The notes beneath the pieces were generated by a model. The model was not told the DNA's origin, searched no databases, and saw only the letters and a program-made list of their open reading frames with translations. A DNA stretch of 64,000 nt from Sphingomonas ginkgonis. Lineage in GTDB: Bacteria; Pseudomonadota; Alphaproteobacteria; Sphingomonadales; Sphingomonadaceae. Location of the stretch: contig NZ_RWJF01000001.1 of assembly GCF_003970925.1 (NCBI RefSeq), forward strand, positions 1,792,501-1,856,500, read 5' to 3'. Positions 24,940-34,445 of the stretch are shown here, piece after piece; positions within the stretch are counted from its first letter, which is position 1; every line of letters starts with the position of its first letter. A program made the position numbers and the translations under genes.

Positions 24940-25518
24940 ATGCGTTCAACAATGATCGCGGCGCTGGCGACGGCCACGCTCGCGCTGTCCGGCTGCCAGA
25001 CCGACGGGATGGGCGACAAGGTTCGGAGCGCCGGGTCGGCGGTGGGAAGCGCGGCCAGCAACGCCGCCGGTGCCGTCACTTCCGGCATTCCCTCGCTGGT
25101 CAATGTCGATCTCAGCAACGTGCTGAACAACTTGGCAGTCGATCTTCACCTCGACCGCGCCAATGTGCCGATCAACGCCCAGATCCCGATCACGCTCGCG
25201 GCGAACGTCTGCGGCGTGTCGATCAACATCCTATCGGTTTCGACGGGCGGACAGGCCAACTGCACCGCGAAAACCGCCAGCCCCGAGCTGGCCCAGGTCG
25301 TCCAGCAGCAGATCGCTGCCGGCGGCAACGTCGGCGGCGGCGCGCAGGGCGGTTCGACGGCAACCAACCCCGGCACCACCGCGACTGGCGGTACGGCGGC
25401 CTCCGGCTCGACCGGGACGACCGGCACCTCGACCGGGGCGACCACCACCAGCGGGACGATCCCGCCGGCGACTGGAACGACCAGCGCGACGACCACCACC
25501 ACTCCGCCACGCAACTAA
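24940..25518 (+). CDS. lipoprotein with Ser/Thr/Gly-rich tail (first of a tandem pair)
   Basis: A 192-residue lipoprotein: signal with lipobox LSGC (Cys about residue 18), a short linker, a core of about 95 residues (SGIPSLVNVDLSNVLNN ... AQGGSTAT) with two conserved cysteines, and a low-complexity Thr/Gly/Ser tail. The core is about three-quarters identical to the next gene, which has the same length. The role is unknown; such proteins may be surface-exposed. Ribosome site AGGGG lies about 11 nt before the ATG. Confidence 0.8.
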   Translation: MRSTMIAALATATLALSGCQTDGMGDKVRSAGSAVGSAASNAAGAVTSGIPSLVNVDLSNVLNNLAVDLHLDRANVPINAQIPITLAANVCGVSINILSVSTGGQANCTAKTASPELAQVVQQQIAAGGNVGGGAQGGSTATNPGTTATGGTAASGSTGTTGTSTGATTTSGTIPPATGTTSATTTTTPPRN

Positions 25519-25530
25519 GGGGAAATCATC

Positions 25531-26109
25531 ATGTCAAAGCGTCCCATCCTGGGCGCGGCCGTTGCGGCCTGCGCGCTTCTCGCCGGCTGCAAGACCACCG
25601 ATTCTGGCACCAGCACAGGGAGCGCCGGCTCGCAGAGCGTTCCGAGCTCCACCGGAGCAGCGGCACCCGCCGGAACGACCTCGAGCGGCGGCTCGACCAT
25701 GACCACGCCGGGCGGCGAAAGCGGCATTCCAGCGCTGGTCAACGTCAACCTGAACAATGTGCTTAACGACCTGTCGGTGCGCCTCAACGTCGACCGGGCG
25801 AACATCCCGGTCAACGCGCAGGTGCCGATCGATGTGGCCGCTAACGTCTGCGGCGTGTCGGTCAACGTGCTGTCGGTCTCGACCGGTGGTCAGGCAAGCT
25901 GCACCGCCAAGGTCGCGAGCCCGCAGCTCGCCCAAGTCGTCCAGCAGCAGGTCGCGGCCGGCGGTTCGGTCGGCGGCGGGGCGCAGGGCGGCTCGACCGC
26001 GACCACCGGCACCGCGACCGGCAGCGCCGGCAGCGGCACCTCGGGTTCGTCGAACACCGGTGGCACTTCGACCGGTACCACGGAAACGACGACCCAGCCG
26101 CCGCGTTGA
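25531..26109 (+). CDS. lipoprotein with Ser/Thr/Gly-rich tail (second of a tandem pair)
   Basis: A 192-residue paralogue of the preceding gene, 12 nt downstream of it. It has lipobox LAGC (Cys about residue 20), the core SGIPALVNVNLNNVLND through VCGVSVNVLSVSTGGQ and CTAK, and a Thr/Gly-rich tail ending TQPPR. The two cysteines of the core are conserved in both copies and may pair. A good ribosome site AAGGGGAAA precedes the ATG. No function is known to me. Confidence 0.82.
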   Translation: MSKRPILGAAVAACALLAGCKTTDSGTSTGSAGSQSVPSSTGAAAPAGTTSSGGSTMTTPGGESGIPALVNVNLNNVLNDLSVRLNVDRANIPVNAQVPIDVAANVCGVSVNVLSVSTGGQASCTAKVASPQLAQVVQQQVAAGGSVGGGAQGGSTATTGTATGSAGSGTSGSSNTGGTSTGTTETTTQPPR

Positions 26110-26142
26110 TCGGCTGAGCCGTTAGATTTGAGGAGCCTACCC

Positions 26143-26424
26143 GTGAGCCAGGACCAGAAGCAGCCAATGCAGGCCGACGGGTCACAGTCCGACATCCAGT
26201 CGGACGAGGACATGGGTGGGCTCGCCTCACGTCGCGAAGGCGGCGGTGGCGAGTCCGAGGGCGGCGCCTATCCCAACCCGCACTCCGGGGACGAAGGCGA
26301 CAAGGACGGGTCGGACAAGTTCTTCGGCCATGGTGGCCAGAGCGACCAGGCTTATTATGGCAAGGACCAGCTCGGCGAGGACAAGCTCGGCAAGACCGAC
26401 AATTCGCAAACCAGCACGGACTAG
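26143..26424 (+). CDS. small hydrophilic, probably disordered protein
   Basis: A 93-residue protein made almost entirely of Gly, Asp, Ser, Glu, Gln and Lys without a hydrophobic segment, so intrinsic disorder is likely. It starts with GTG at 26143, with AGGAG 7 nt upstream, 33 nt after the second lipoprotein gene. Proteins of this kind are often stress- or desiccation-related, but nothing here proves that. Its last 4 bp overlap the HAD gene on the other strand. Confidence 0.7.
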   Translation: MSQDQKQPMQADGSQSDIQSDEDMGGLASRREGGGGESEGGAYPNPHSGDEGDKDGSDKFFGHGGQSDQAYYGKDQLGEDKLGKTDNSQTSTD

Positions 26425-27083
26425 GCTGGCACTGCGGCGAGGACCGCCTGGTCGAAATGGGCGAGCACATCGGCGACGTCGTCGTAAATTCCGAGGCTGT
26501 CCGCCAGTTCCGCATCGCTGAAGCCGCCGCTGCGAACGGCGAGCGCGCCCATCCCGCCTTGGCCTGCCGCCATGACGTCATAGGGTGTGTCGCCAATCAC
26601 CAGCGCTTCGGCTGTCCAGACTCCTGTCTTGCGGGCAGCGGTCTCGAAGATATCGGGACAGGGCTTTGTGCGCTCGACATCGTCGCGGCTGGTGGTGGCG
26701 TCCAGCAGACCGGCGATCCCCAACAGGTCGATATAGTGGTCCAGCTCGCGCCGACTGCTCGACGAGGCGAGCACCGTGACCAGTCCTGAGTCCCGACAGC
26801 GAGCGACCAGGTCGTGCGCGCCGGGAAAGGGCATCACCGCCGCCATCATCTCGCGCTGGAAGATGCGGCCATGCTCCTCGTCGACCCGCTCCCGAAGCGA
26901 CCGAGAAGCACCGGGAAGCAGGGCCGGGACAAGATTGTCGCCGCCCTTGCCGATCTGGTGATGGATCGCGCCGCGATCGAGGTCGGCGCCGACGGCGGCA
27001 AAGGCGCGCTGCCAAGCGGTGACATGAAGGTCGTTGCTGTCGACCAGCGTGCCGTCGACGTCGAACAGGATGGCTTTGAGCAT
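26421..27083 (-). CDS. HAD superfamily phosphatase
   Basis: A 220-residue hydrolase of the beta-phosphoglucomutase/phosphoglycolate-type HAD family. Motif I ILFDVDGTLVDSN, motif II TVLASSSSRREL, motif III lysine in RTKPCPDIF, and motif IV VIGDTPYDVMAA are all present with the catalytic Asp residues. The cap domain lies between residues about 15 and 85. The substrate is not deducible. It converges on the disordered-protein gene and follows the DUF72 gene with a 7 nt gap. Confidence 0.9.
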   Translation of the reverse strand: MLKAILFDVDGTLVDSNDLHVTAWQRAFAAVGADLDRGAIHHQIGKGGDNLVPALLPGASRSLRERVDEEHGRIFQREMMAAVMPFPGAHDLVARCRDSGLVTVLASSSSRRELDHYIDLLGIAGLLDATTSRDDVERTKPCPDIFETAARKTGVWTAEALVIGDTPYDVMAAGQGGMGALAVRSGGFSDAELADSLGIYDDVADVLAHFDQAVLAAVPA

Positions 27084-27090
27084 GCGCGGC

Positions 27091-27843
27091 CTAACCAGCC
27101 ACCGTCCCGATCGTTGCTATGGCATCCCGGAGGGCGCGCGCGTCGTCGATCGCGTCCCCACCGCTGTCGTTGTTGAAATAGGCCCAAACGGAGCGGCCAG
27201 CCGACCGCTGCTCAAGCAGCCAGCGGGCCCAGTCGCGGGTTTGTTCACCGGAGTAGCGGCCGCGATACTTGCCGCCAGTGCCATGGAAGCGGACGTAGGC
27301 GGTGCGCCCGCTCGCCCGGCGCGGGCTGACGAGCCCGATTAGGTCATGCGCGACGAAGCCGACACCGTGGCGGTCAAGGAGGGCGAGCACCGCCGGATCA
27401 TACCAGCTGGCGTGGCGGAACTCGACGACATGCTCGAGGTCTGCGGAGAGCAGCGCAAGATATTCGACCAGCCGTTGGTCATCGCGGTGGAGGCTGGGCG
27501 GAAGCTGATGGAGGATGGGTCCGAGGCTTGATCCAAGGCGCCGCGCGAGAGCGACAAACTGGGCGAGAGGCTCGGCGCAGTCGAGCAGCCTTTTGCTATG
27601 AGTGATGAAGCGGTTGACCTTAAGCGCGTACCGAAAGCCCGCGGGCGCCTTCTCGCGCCAGCCGTCAAAAGTCGCGGGCAGCGGCAGACGATAGAAGCTG
27701 GCGTTGATCTCCACCGTGTCGAATGTTTCAGCATAGCAGGCAAACCAGCGCCGCTGCGGCAGATCGGCAGGATAGAAACGGCCCTTCCAGTGGCGATAGA
27801 CCCAGCCGGAACAGCCGATGTGGATGTCGTTCAACCCGGCCAT
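27091..27843 (-). CDS. DUF72 family protein
   Basis: A 250-residue TIM-barrel-like protein of the DUF72 (YecE) family. Landmarks: IHIGCSGWVYRHWKGRFYP near the N terminus, FDTVEINASFYRLP, YALKVNRFITHSKRL, FRHASWYDP, and YVRFHGTGGKYRGRYS. The biochemical function is unknown. The start ATG at 27841-27843 puts the conserved motif near the N terminus; an ATG 11 codons upstream is possible. Confidence 0.88.
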   Translation of the reverse strand: MAGLNDIHIGCSGWVYRHWKGRFYPADLPQRRWFACYAETFDTVEINASFYRLPLPATFDGWREKAPAGFRYALKVNRFITHSKRLLDCAEPLAQFVALARRLGSSLGPILHQLPPSLHRDDQRLVEYLALLSADLEHVVEFRHASWYDPAVLALLDRHGVGFVAHDLIGLVSPRRASGRTAYVRFHGTGGKYRGRYSGEQTRDWARWLLEQRSAGRSVWAYFNNDSGGDAIDDARALRDAIATIGTVAG

Positions 27844-27904
27844 GGAAAATAACGTCGGCTCCCTCGTTACGGTCATCAACTAACGTTTCGATGGGAGAGT
27901 TTCG

Positions 27905-29080
27905 TTGTCGATCAACCGTCTCGCGCCGCTTGTCGCCGGCGCCGGTCTGCTTGCCCTTGCCGGAGCCGCGCTGGCCCAGGCTCCTGCCCAACGTGGCGCG
28001 CCTGGCCGGACGGCGGCGGGCCAGCCGTCGACGGCTGGTCCCGCGAACGGTGGGGGGTGGGTGGCGCCCGGCACGCCGGGGTCGCCGATCGACGGCACCA
28101 TCTTCCATGCGCAGGTTCTCCTCGATGCTGCCGGCTTCCCCGCTGGGCCGATCGACGGCAAGGCCGGCCAGTCGGTCAAGCGCGCCGTCACGGGGTTTCA
28201 GACCGCCAACGGGCTGCAGCCGACCGGTAACCTCGACAACCCGACCCGCACCGCGCTGCTTCAGAACAGCCGCGCCTCGACGGTGATGGTCACGCTGAGC
28301 CCGGGCCAGGTGGCCGGGCCGTTCGTCAATCCAATCCCGCGCAAGCCCGAGGACCAGGCCAAGCTGTCCTGCCTCTGCTACCGCAACATGCTGGAGAAGG
28401 TTTCAGAGGAGTTCCACACCACCCCGGCGACGATCATCGCCCTCAACGGGCCGGACAAGATGATCGGCGCGGGCAAGACGCTGCGCCTGCCGAATGTCAT
28501 CCCGACCGATCGCAGCTACAACGCGACCGTGCCGCAGCAATATCAGGGCTGGTTCGCCGGCCTCAACGTCGGTGGCGGCCAGAAGGGCGACTATATCGTC
28601 GTCGACAAGAGCGACGGCGTGCTCCGCGTCTACCAGGGCCCGGTGCCGGAGGGGGCTTACAGCACCAACAAGGGCGGCAAGGGCGACAGCGCCGGCTCGC
28701 CCCCAGCCAACGCGGGCGAGGGAGCCAAGCTGGTCGCGCAGTTCAACGTGACCATGGGCTCGAGCCACGATCCGTTGCCCCTGGGCAAGTGGAAGGTGCC
28801 GACATACAGCTTCCTGCCCAAGTTTCACTACCAGCCCAATCTCTTCTGGGACGCGAAGGACAAGACGGCTGATGACAAGATGCTCCCGGCAGGCCCCAAC
28901 GGCCCGGTCGGCGTCGCCTGGCTCGACCTCACCAAGGAGCATTACGGCATCCACGGCACCAGTAGCCCGGAGACCATCGGCCGCGCCGAGAGCCATGGCT
29001 GCGTCCGCATGACCAACTGGGACGTGCTTCGGCTCGCCGGGATGATGAAGCCCGGCTTCACCGCGATCTTTCAGGCCTGA
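27905..29080 (+). CDS. L,D-transpeptidase with peptidoglycan-binding domain
   Basis: A 391-residue exported protein starting with TTG (GGGAGAG 6 nt before). It has a signal peptide (residues 1-24, ALA-Q), a peptidoglycan-binding domain (about 66-122; LLDAAGFPAGPIDGKAGQSV), a LysM-like region (about 150-200) and a C-terminal YkuD domain with HGTSSPETIGRAESHGCVRMTN (catalytic Cys in SHGCVR). These enzymes make 3-3 peptidoglycan cross-links or attach proteins. A peptidase gene follows 14 nt downstream. Confidence 0.93.
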   Translation: MSINRLAPLVAGAGLLALAGAALAQAPAQRGAPGRTAAGQPSTAGPANGGGWVAPGTPGSPIDGTIFHAQVLLDAAGFPAGPIDGKAGQSVKRAVTGFQTANGLQPTGNLDNPTRTALLQNSRASTVMVTLSPGQVAGPFVNPIPRKPEDQAKLSCLCYRNMLEKVSEEFHTTPATIIALNGPDKMIGAGKTLRLPNVIPTDRSYNATVPQQYQGWFAGLNVGGGQKGDYIVVDKSDGVLRVYQGPVPEGAYSTNKGGKGDSAGSPPANAGEGAKLVAQFNVTMGSSHDPLPLGKWKVPTYSFLPKFHYQPNLFWDAKDKTADDKMLPAGPNGPVGVAWLDLTKEHYGIHGTSSPETIGRAESHGCVRMTNWDVLRLAGMMKPGFTAIFQA

Positions 29081-29094
29081 CGAACGAGGGAGGA

Positions 29095-29727
29095 ATGACG
29101 GGACGAGGTTTTTCTATCGCCAGTACCCTGATCGTCGTCGCGGTCCTGCTTGGCGCGGTCTGGCTGTTCATCTTCAACATCCAGCACGCACCGAGCGGAC
29201 TGTCGCCGGGCCGAGCGCCGGGGCGGACCGATGCCACTCCCGCTTCAACCGCACCGGAGCAGCCGCGTAACGTCGAGGTCGGTCCGTTCGGCCTTGCCGT
29301 TCCGGTCGCCGGGGTTCGGACGGGCGAGCTCGTCGACACGTTCGACGCGGCCCGCTCGGGTGGCCGGGTGCACGACGCGATCGACATCATGGCACCGGAG
29401 GGAACACCGGTGGTGGCGGCCGCCGACGGGCAGGTCGAAAAGCTGTTCAACAGCTTTCGCGGCGGAATCACCCTCTACGTGCGCTCGCCCGACACCCGGT
29501 GGAACTATTACTATGCCCACCTCAACCGCTACGCGCCGGGGATCGGCGAGGGACAGCAGGTGCGGCGCGGCCAGCTGCTGGGATTCGTCGGGCACACCGG
29601 CGATGCCAGCCCGTCGGGTCCGCACCTCCACTTCGCGATTAACCAGATGGGCCGCGGCGACGGCTGGTGGGAAGGACAGGCGATCAATCCTTACCCCTTG
29701 CTTGCGGGGCGGCCGGGCAGCCGCTAA
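29095..29727 (+). CDS. M23 family metallopeptidase
   Basis: A 210-residue membrane-anchored protein: one N-terminal helix (about residues 8-26), a Pro-rich linker, and a LytM/M23 domain (about 75-200). Zinc ligands are visible in GRVHDAIDIMAPEG (H and D) and PHLHFAINQ (H). M23 enzymes cut peptidoglycan cross-links or activate amidases. Ribosome site GGGAGGA lies immediately upstream; it probably shares a transcript with the L,D-transpeptidase gene. Confidence 0.92.
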   Translation: MTGRGFSIASTLIVVAVLLGAVWLFIFNIQHAPSGLSPGRAPGRTDATPASTAPEQPRNVEVGPFGLAVPVAGVRTGELVDTFDAARSGGRVHDAIDIMAPEGTPVVAAADGQVEKLFNSFRGGITLYVRSPDTRWNYYYAHLNRYAPGIGEGQQVRRGQLLGFVGHTGDASPSGPHLHFAINQMGRGDGWWEGQAINPYPLLAGRPGSR

Positions 29728-29799
29728 GGGGCCGGCAGCTGGTGCCCGGGTGGCGCTCGGCGGCTCTTTCCAACGGTACAAGCGGAAGCAGGCGGTCCC

Positions 29800-30363
29800 A
29801 TGAAGATCAGCGGCGTGGACATTCGTCCCGGCAACATCATCGAATATGAAGGCGGCATCTGGCGGGCGGTGAAGATCCAGCACACCCAGCCGGGCAAGGG
29901 CGGCGCCTACATGCAGGTCGAGATGAAGAACCTCATCGACGGCCGCAAGACCAACGTCCGCTTCCGCTCGGCCGAGACCGTCGAGCGCGTCCGCCTCGAC
30001 ACCAAGGATTTCCAATATCTCTACGCCGACGGCGACGACCTCGTCTTCATGGACAAGGACAGCTACGAGCAGGTCAACCTGCCTAAGGACCTGATCGGCG
30101 AGCCGGCGGCCTTCCTGCAGGACGGCATGGACGTGGTGATGGAGCTCTACAACGAGCGGCCGATCAGCGTTCAGCTGCCCGACCAGATCGAGGCGACCAT
30201 CGTCGAGGCCGACGCGGTGGTGAAGGGGCAGACCGCCTCGTCCAGCTACAAGCCGGCGGTGCTCGACAACGGCGTCCGCGTCATGGTCCCGCCGCATATC
30301 GCGAGCGGAACCCGGATCGTGGTCGACGTCTACGAGCAGACCTACATCCGCCGCGCGGACTGA
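29800..30363 (+). CDS. efp: translation elongation factor P
   Basis: A 187-residue factor that rescues ribosomes stalled at polyproline. The KOW-like N domain ([20 protein letters not shown]) has the loop QPGKGGAYM, with the modified residue Lys34 expected there, and two OB domains follow ([20 protein letters not shown]). The length is standard. Two nt separate it from the next gene. Confidence 0.97.
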   Translation: MKISGVDIRPGNIIEYEGGIWRAVKIQHTQPGKGGAYMQVEMKNLIDGRKTNVRFRSAETVERVRLDTKDFQYLYADGDDLVFMDKDSYEQVNLPKDLIGEPAAFLQDGMDVVMELYNERPISVQLPDQIEATIVEADAVVKGQTASSSYKPAVLDNGVRVMVPPHIASGTRIVVDVYEQTYIRRAD

Positions 30364-30365
30364 CG

Positions 30366-31181
30366 ATGGTTGCCCATTCCGGCCTGATCACCGTTCTCCA
30401 GCGCGCCGTCCGCAAGGCGGCGCCGCGGCTCCGGCGTGACTTCGGCGAAGTCGAGCAGCTGCAGGTCAGCCGCAAGGGGCCGGGCGATTTCGTCACCATG
30501 GCGGACAAGCGTGCCGAGCAGACGATCGTCGAGGAGCTCCGTAACGCCCGGCCTGACTGGGGCATGCTGCTGGAGGAGGGCGGAAAGGTCGAGGGCGACC
30601 CTGACAAGCCGCGCTGGATCGTCGACCCGCTCGATGGAACTACCAACTTCCTTCACGGCATCCCGCATTTCTCCATCTCGATCGCGGTCGAGGATCCGCG
30701 AGGCGCAGGCGGCAAGCCCGAGATCACTCATGGGATCATCTACCAGCCGCTGACAGACGAGAGCTTCTGGGCCGAGAAGGGCAGAGGCGCCTGGCTCCAC
30801 GACCGCCGGCTGCGCGTCTCGGCGCGGCGCTTCCTCGACGAGGCGGTGATCGGGACGGGGATCCCGCACATCGGACGCGGCGACTTCGCCCGGTGGAGCC
30901 GGATCTACGGCGCAATCGCGCCCGAAGTGGCGGGGATCCGGCGCTTCGGCTCGGCGGCGCTCGACTTTGCCTGGGTCGCCGCAGGCCGGATGGACGGCTT
31001 CTGGGAGGATGACCTCGACCCGTGGGACTCTGCGGCCGGCATCCTCCTCGTCCGCGAGGCGGGCGGGTTCGTCAGCGACTATCGCGGGCAGGACCGGATG
31101 ATGGAGAAGCGCGAATATCTCGCGGCAAACGGTGAGCTGCACAGCAAGCTCCACAAGCTGCTGGCGGGCTCGCTGCGCTAA
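30366..31181 (+). CDS. suhB: inositol monophosphatase family protein (SuhB)
   Basis: A 271-residue Mg/Li-sensitive phosphatase. Motifs: GDFVTMADKRAEQTIVEEL, EEGG metal ligands, WIVDPLDGTTNFLHG and the C-terminal WDSAAGILLVREAGGFVSDY. SuhB-type proteins dephosphorylate inositol phosphates or sugar phosphates and may act in ribosome biogenesis. It follows efp by 2 nt. Confidence 0.93.
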   Translation: MVAHSGLITVLQRAVRKAAPRLRRDFGEVEQLQVSRKGPGDFVTMADKRAEQTIVEELRNARPDWGMLLEEGGKVEGDPDKPRWIVDPLDGTTNFLHGIPHFSISIAVEDPRGAGGKPEITHGIIYQPLTDESFWAEKGRGAWLHDRRLRVSARRFLDEAVIGTGIPHIGRGDFARWSRIYGAIAPEVAGIRRFGSAALDFAWVAAGRMDGFWEDDLDPWDSAAGILLVREAGGFVSDYRGQDRMMEKREYLAANGELHSKLHKLLAGSLR

Positions 31182-31215
31182 GCCGTCGCCCTGGCGGAGG
31201 CCGGCGGCGCGGTGA

Positions 31216-31244
31216 TTGACGGCTTCTCCTTCCCGACGTGTCTA
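31216..31244 (+). promoter_or_regulatory. possible promoter of the nuo operon
   Basis: TTGACG (31216-31221) and TGTCTA (31239-31244) with a 17-nt spacer lie in the 184-bp gap before nuoA, about 120 nt from its start. The -10 is weak. Confidence 0.35.
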
Positions 31245-31365
31245 AGCCGGCGATCCCGCTCTTGCCCGGGAGACGTTAAACCCCATCTTGTCTCAACAGG
31301 ATGTTGCCCCTTTCGCCCCTCCGTCCTAAAGCGCCGCCAACCTCTTTTCCCTCGGAGTCCTCTCC

Positions 31366-31743
31366 TTGGCTCACGTCGCCTTTGGTTATCTTCCGATCCT
31401 GCTGTTCCTCGGGGTAGCGCTCGGCCTCTCGGGTGCCTTCGTGGCGCTGCCGATGGTCGTCAGCCGCCTGACCGGGACCCACCGGCCGGACGCCATGAAG
31501 CTCAGTGAATATGAGTGCGGCTTCCCGGCGTTCGAGGACAGCCGCTCGCAGTTCGACGTCCGTTTCTATCTGGTCGCGATCCTGTTCATCGTGTTCGACC
31601 TCGAGGCGGCCTTCCTCTTTCCCTGGGCGGTCTCGCTCAATCTCACCAAGTGGACCGGCTGGCTGTCGATGATGGGCTTCATCGGCGAACTCGCGCTGGG
31701 CCTCGCCTATGCGTGGAAGAAGGGTGCGCTCGAATGGGAGTGA
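31366..31743 (+). CDS. nuoA: NADH-quinone oxidoreductase subunit A
   Basis: A 125-residue membrane subunit with three helices of the proton-pumping arm junction. It has the conserved [20 protein letters not shown] loop and [24 protein letters not shown] segment. It starts with TTG at 31366 (GGAG 9 nt upstream). It overlaps nuoB by 10 nt and begins the complex I operon. Confidence 0.96.
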   Translation: MAHVAFGYLPILLFLGVALGLSGAFVALPMVVSRLTGTHRPDAMKLSEYECGFPAFEDSRSQFDVRFYLVAILFIVFDLEAAFLFPWAVSLNLTKWTGWLSMMGFIGELALGLAYAWKKGALEWE

Positions 31744-32315
31744 TGCTCGACCCCGCGGCGAACCCTTACCCGACCGAGGAGGAGCTTGCGCGGATTGCGG
31801 GGCTCGTTCCCGGCAGCGCCGACATGCAGCAACTCGAGCAGATGCGCGCCGACCTCGACGAGAAGGGCTTCCTCGTCACCTCGACCGAGAGCCTGTTCAA
31901 CTGGGCCCGCACCGGCTCGCTGTGGTGGATGACCTTCGGCCTGGCCTGCTGCGCGGTCGAGATGATCCACGTCAACATGCCGCGCTACGATCTCGAGCGG
32001 TTCGGCGTTGCCCCGCGCGCCAGCCCTCGCCAGTCGGACGTGATGATCGTCGCCGGGACCCTGTGCAACAAGATGGCCCCCGCGCTCCGCCGGGTCTACG
32101 ACCAGATGGCCGAGCCGCGCTACGTCATCTCGATGGGCAGCTGCGCCAACGGCGGCGGCTATTATCACTACAGCTATTCGGTGGTCCGCGGCTGCGACCG
32201 CATCGTGCCGGTCGACATCTACGTCCCGGGCTGCCCGCCGACTGCCGAGGCCTTGCTTTACGGCATCCTCCAGCTCCAGCGGAAGATCCGCCGCGAAGGG
32301 ACGATCGAGCGCTAG
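31734..32315 (+). CDS. nuoB: NADH-quinone oxidoreductase subunit B
   Basis: A 193-residue peripheral subunit that carries the N2 iron-sulfur cluster near quinone. Cluster ligands are seen in [11 protein letters not shown] (two adjacent Cys), [13 protein letters not shown] and [16 protein letters not shown]. The ATG at 31734 is used; ATG at 31743 is a possible shorter start. Confidence 0.96.
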   Translation: MGVMLDPAANPYPTEEELARIAGLVPGSADMQQLEQMRADLDEKGFLVTSTESLFNWARTGSLWWMTFGLACCAVEMIHVNMPRYDLERFGVAPRASPRQSDVMIVAGTLCNKMAPALRRVYDQMAEPRYVISMGSCANGGGYYHYSYSVVRGCDRIVPVDIYVPGCPPTAEALLYGILQLQRKIRREGTIER

Positions 32316-32316
32316 C

Positions 32317-33216
32317 ATGGCGACCCTGGCCCCCCATGTCCCGACCCACCCGGTCGCGGCCGATCTCGCTGGCGAGGCGGCGTCCGCCCTTGGTGGCATG
32401 CTGCTCGACAGCAAGGACCATGTCGGCGAACTGACCTTGACCGTGGCGCGCGAGAGCGTCGCCGAGGCCTGCGCCATTCTGCGCGACCGGCTCGGCTTCC
32501 AGCAGCTGATGGAGATCGCCGGGGTTGATTATCCCGAGCGGCCCGAGCGGTTCGAGGTCAACTACCAGCTGCTGTCGGTCACCCGCAACTTGCGCCTGCG
32601 GGTCAAGGTGCTGACCGACGAGGCCAAGCCGGTGCCGACGGTGACTGGCGTATGGCCGGTCGCCGGATGGCTCGAGCGCGAGGTGTTCGACCTCTACGGC
32701 GTGACCTTCGCCGGCCACCCGGACCTGCGCCGGATCCTCACCGACTATGGCTTCGAGGGCTTTCCCCTTCGTAAGGACTTCCCGCTGACCGGTCATGTCG
32801 AGATGCGCTATTCCGAGCTCGAGAAGCGCGTCGTGTACGAGCCCGTCAGCCTTGCCCAGGACTTCCGGACCTTCGACTTCCTGACCCCATGGGAGGGGCC
32901 CGAGTACCGGCTTCCGGGCGACGAGAAGGCGGTGCCCGAGGCGCCCGGCGCGCCGTCGCCGGCTCCGGCCGCGCCGCCCAAGACCAGCGAGAATGTCGCC
33001 ACCCCGGACAGCGACAAGCGCGCCGCGAAGGGCGACAAGCCCTACACGGGTGAGGACGAGGAACGCGGCCGCGCCGGCGCCAAGCAGGCCGACGCTGAGG
33101 CGCGCAAGCCGACCTCGGAAAAGGCCGCCAGCGAAGTCAGCAAGAACAGCAACACCGCCGAGCCGAAGCCGGCGGCGCGTTCCGGCCAGAAGCCGAGTGG
33201 GGACGCCACCGCATGA
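32317..33216 (+). CDS. nuoC: NADH-quinone oxidoreductase subunit C with long C-terminal tail
   Basis: A 299-residue subunit of the connecting fragment of complex I. The complex1_30kDa core ends near residue 200 ([43 protein letters not shown]). The last 90 residues are a charged, Ala/Pro/Lys-rich disordered tail not needed for the fold. It overlaps nuoD by 4 nt. Confidence 0.94.
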   Translation: MATLAPHVPTHPVAADLAGEAASALGGMLLDSKDHVGELTLTVARESVAEACAILRDRLGFQQLMEIAGVDYPERPERFEVNYQLLSVTRNLRLRVKVLTDEAKPVPTVTGVWPVAGWLEREVFDLYGVTFAGHPDLRRILTDYGFEGFPLRKDFPLTGHVEMRYSELEKRVVYEPVSLAQDFRTFDFLTPWEGPEYRLPGDEKAVPEAPGAPSPAPAAPPKTSENVATPDSDKRAAKGDKPYTGEDEERGRAGAKQADAEARKPTSEKAASEVSKNSNTAEPKPAARSGQKPSGDATA

Positions 33217-34445
33217 CCACCACCGTCGAACTCAGCGTCATCCCGGAGGCCGGTCCGAAGCCGACTGCCGGTGACGAGGCAATCAACAACTACACGATCA
33301 ATTTCGGGCCCCAGCACCCGGCCGCGCACGGCGTGCTGCGGCTGATCATGGAGCTGGACGGCGAGATCGTCGAGCGGGTCGACCCGCATGTCGGGCTGCT
33401 TCATCGCGGCACCGAGAAGCTGATCGAGTACAAGACCTACGCCCAGGCGCTGCCCTATTTCGACCGCCTCGACTACTGCTCGCCGATGTGCATGGAGCAC
33501 AGCTTCGTGCTCGCGGCCGAGAAGCTGATGGGGCTCGAGATCCCGCTCCGCGCGCAGTACATCCGCGTGCTGATGGCGGAACTGACCCGCATCAAGAACC
33601 ACATGCTGAATCTCGGCTCCCACATCATGGACGTGGGGGCGATGACGCCCAACCTCTGGCTGTTCGAGCTCCGCGAGGACTTGATGCAGATCTACGAGGC
33701 GGTGTCGGGCGCGCGCATGCACGCCAACTACTTCCGCGTCGGTGGCGTCCACCAGGACATCCCGCCCAAGGTCCTCAACCAGATCGGCGAGTTCCTCGAC
33801 AACCGGGTCCAACTGTTCGAGGACGCGATCAGCCTCGTCGCGGACAACCGCATCTTCAAGCAGCGCAATGTCGACATCGGCATCGTCTCCAAGGAAGATG
33901 CGCTGGCCTGGGGCTTCTCCGGCCCGATGATCCGCGCTTCCGGGCTGCCGTGGGATCTCCGCAAGTCGCAGCCCTATGAGGTCTACGACCGAATGGACTT
34001 CGATATCCCGGTCGGCACCAACGGCGACTGCTACGACCGCTTCATGGTCCGGGTCGAGGAAGTGCGGCAGAGCTGGCGGATTGCCCGCCAATGCCTGAAG
34101 GAGCTGCCCGCAGGCCCGGTCGGGACGCTGGACCGCAAGGTCTTCCCGCCCCAGCGCGCCGAGATGAAGCAGTCGATGGAAGCGCTGATCCATCACTTCA
34201 AGCTCTACACCGAGGGCTATCACGTGCCCGCCGGCGAGGTCTATGTCGCGACCGAGAGCCCCAAGGGCGAGTTCGGTGTCTATCTGGTCGCCGACGGCAC
34301 CAACAAGCCCTACCGTTGCAAGATCCGCCCCACCGCCTTCTCGCACCTGCAGGCCATGGATTTCATGATGAAGGGCCACATGCTGGCCGACACCACCGCC
34401 GTCCTCTCGGCGATCGACATCGTATTCGGGGAGTGCGACCGCTAA
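33213..34445 (+). CDS. nuoD: NADH-quinone oxidoreductase subunit D
   Basis: A 410-residue quinone-site subunit of complex I, related to the large subunit of NiFe hydrogenases. [42 protein letters not shown] and the C-terminal [12 protein letters not shown] are diagnostic. ATGA start overlap with nuoC and TAATG overlap with nuoE show tight coupling. Confidence 0.97.
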   Translation: MTTTVELSVIPEAGPKPTAGDEAINNYTINFGPQHPAAHGVLRLIMELDGEIVERVDPHVGLLHRGTEKLIEYKTYAQALPYFDRLDYCSPMCMEHSFVLAAEKLMGLEIPLRAQYIRVLMAELTRIKNHMLNLGSHIMDVGAMTPNLWLFELREDLMQIYEAVSGARMHANYFRVGGVHQDIPPKVLNQIGEFLDNRVQLFEDAISLVADNRIFKQRNVDIGIVSKEDALAWGFSGPMIRASGLPWDLRKSQPYEVYDRMDFDIPVGTNGDCYDRFMVRVEEVRQSWRIARQCLKELPAGPVGTLDRKVFPPQRAEMKQSMEALIHHFKLYTEGYHVPAGEVYVATESPKGEFGVYLVADGTNKPYRCKIRPTAFSHLQAMDFMMKGHMLADTTAVLSAIDIVFGECDR

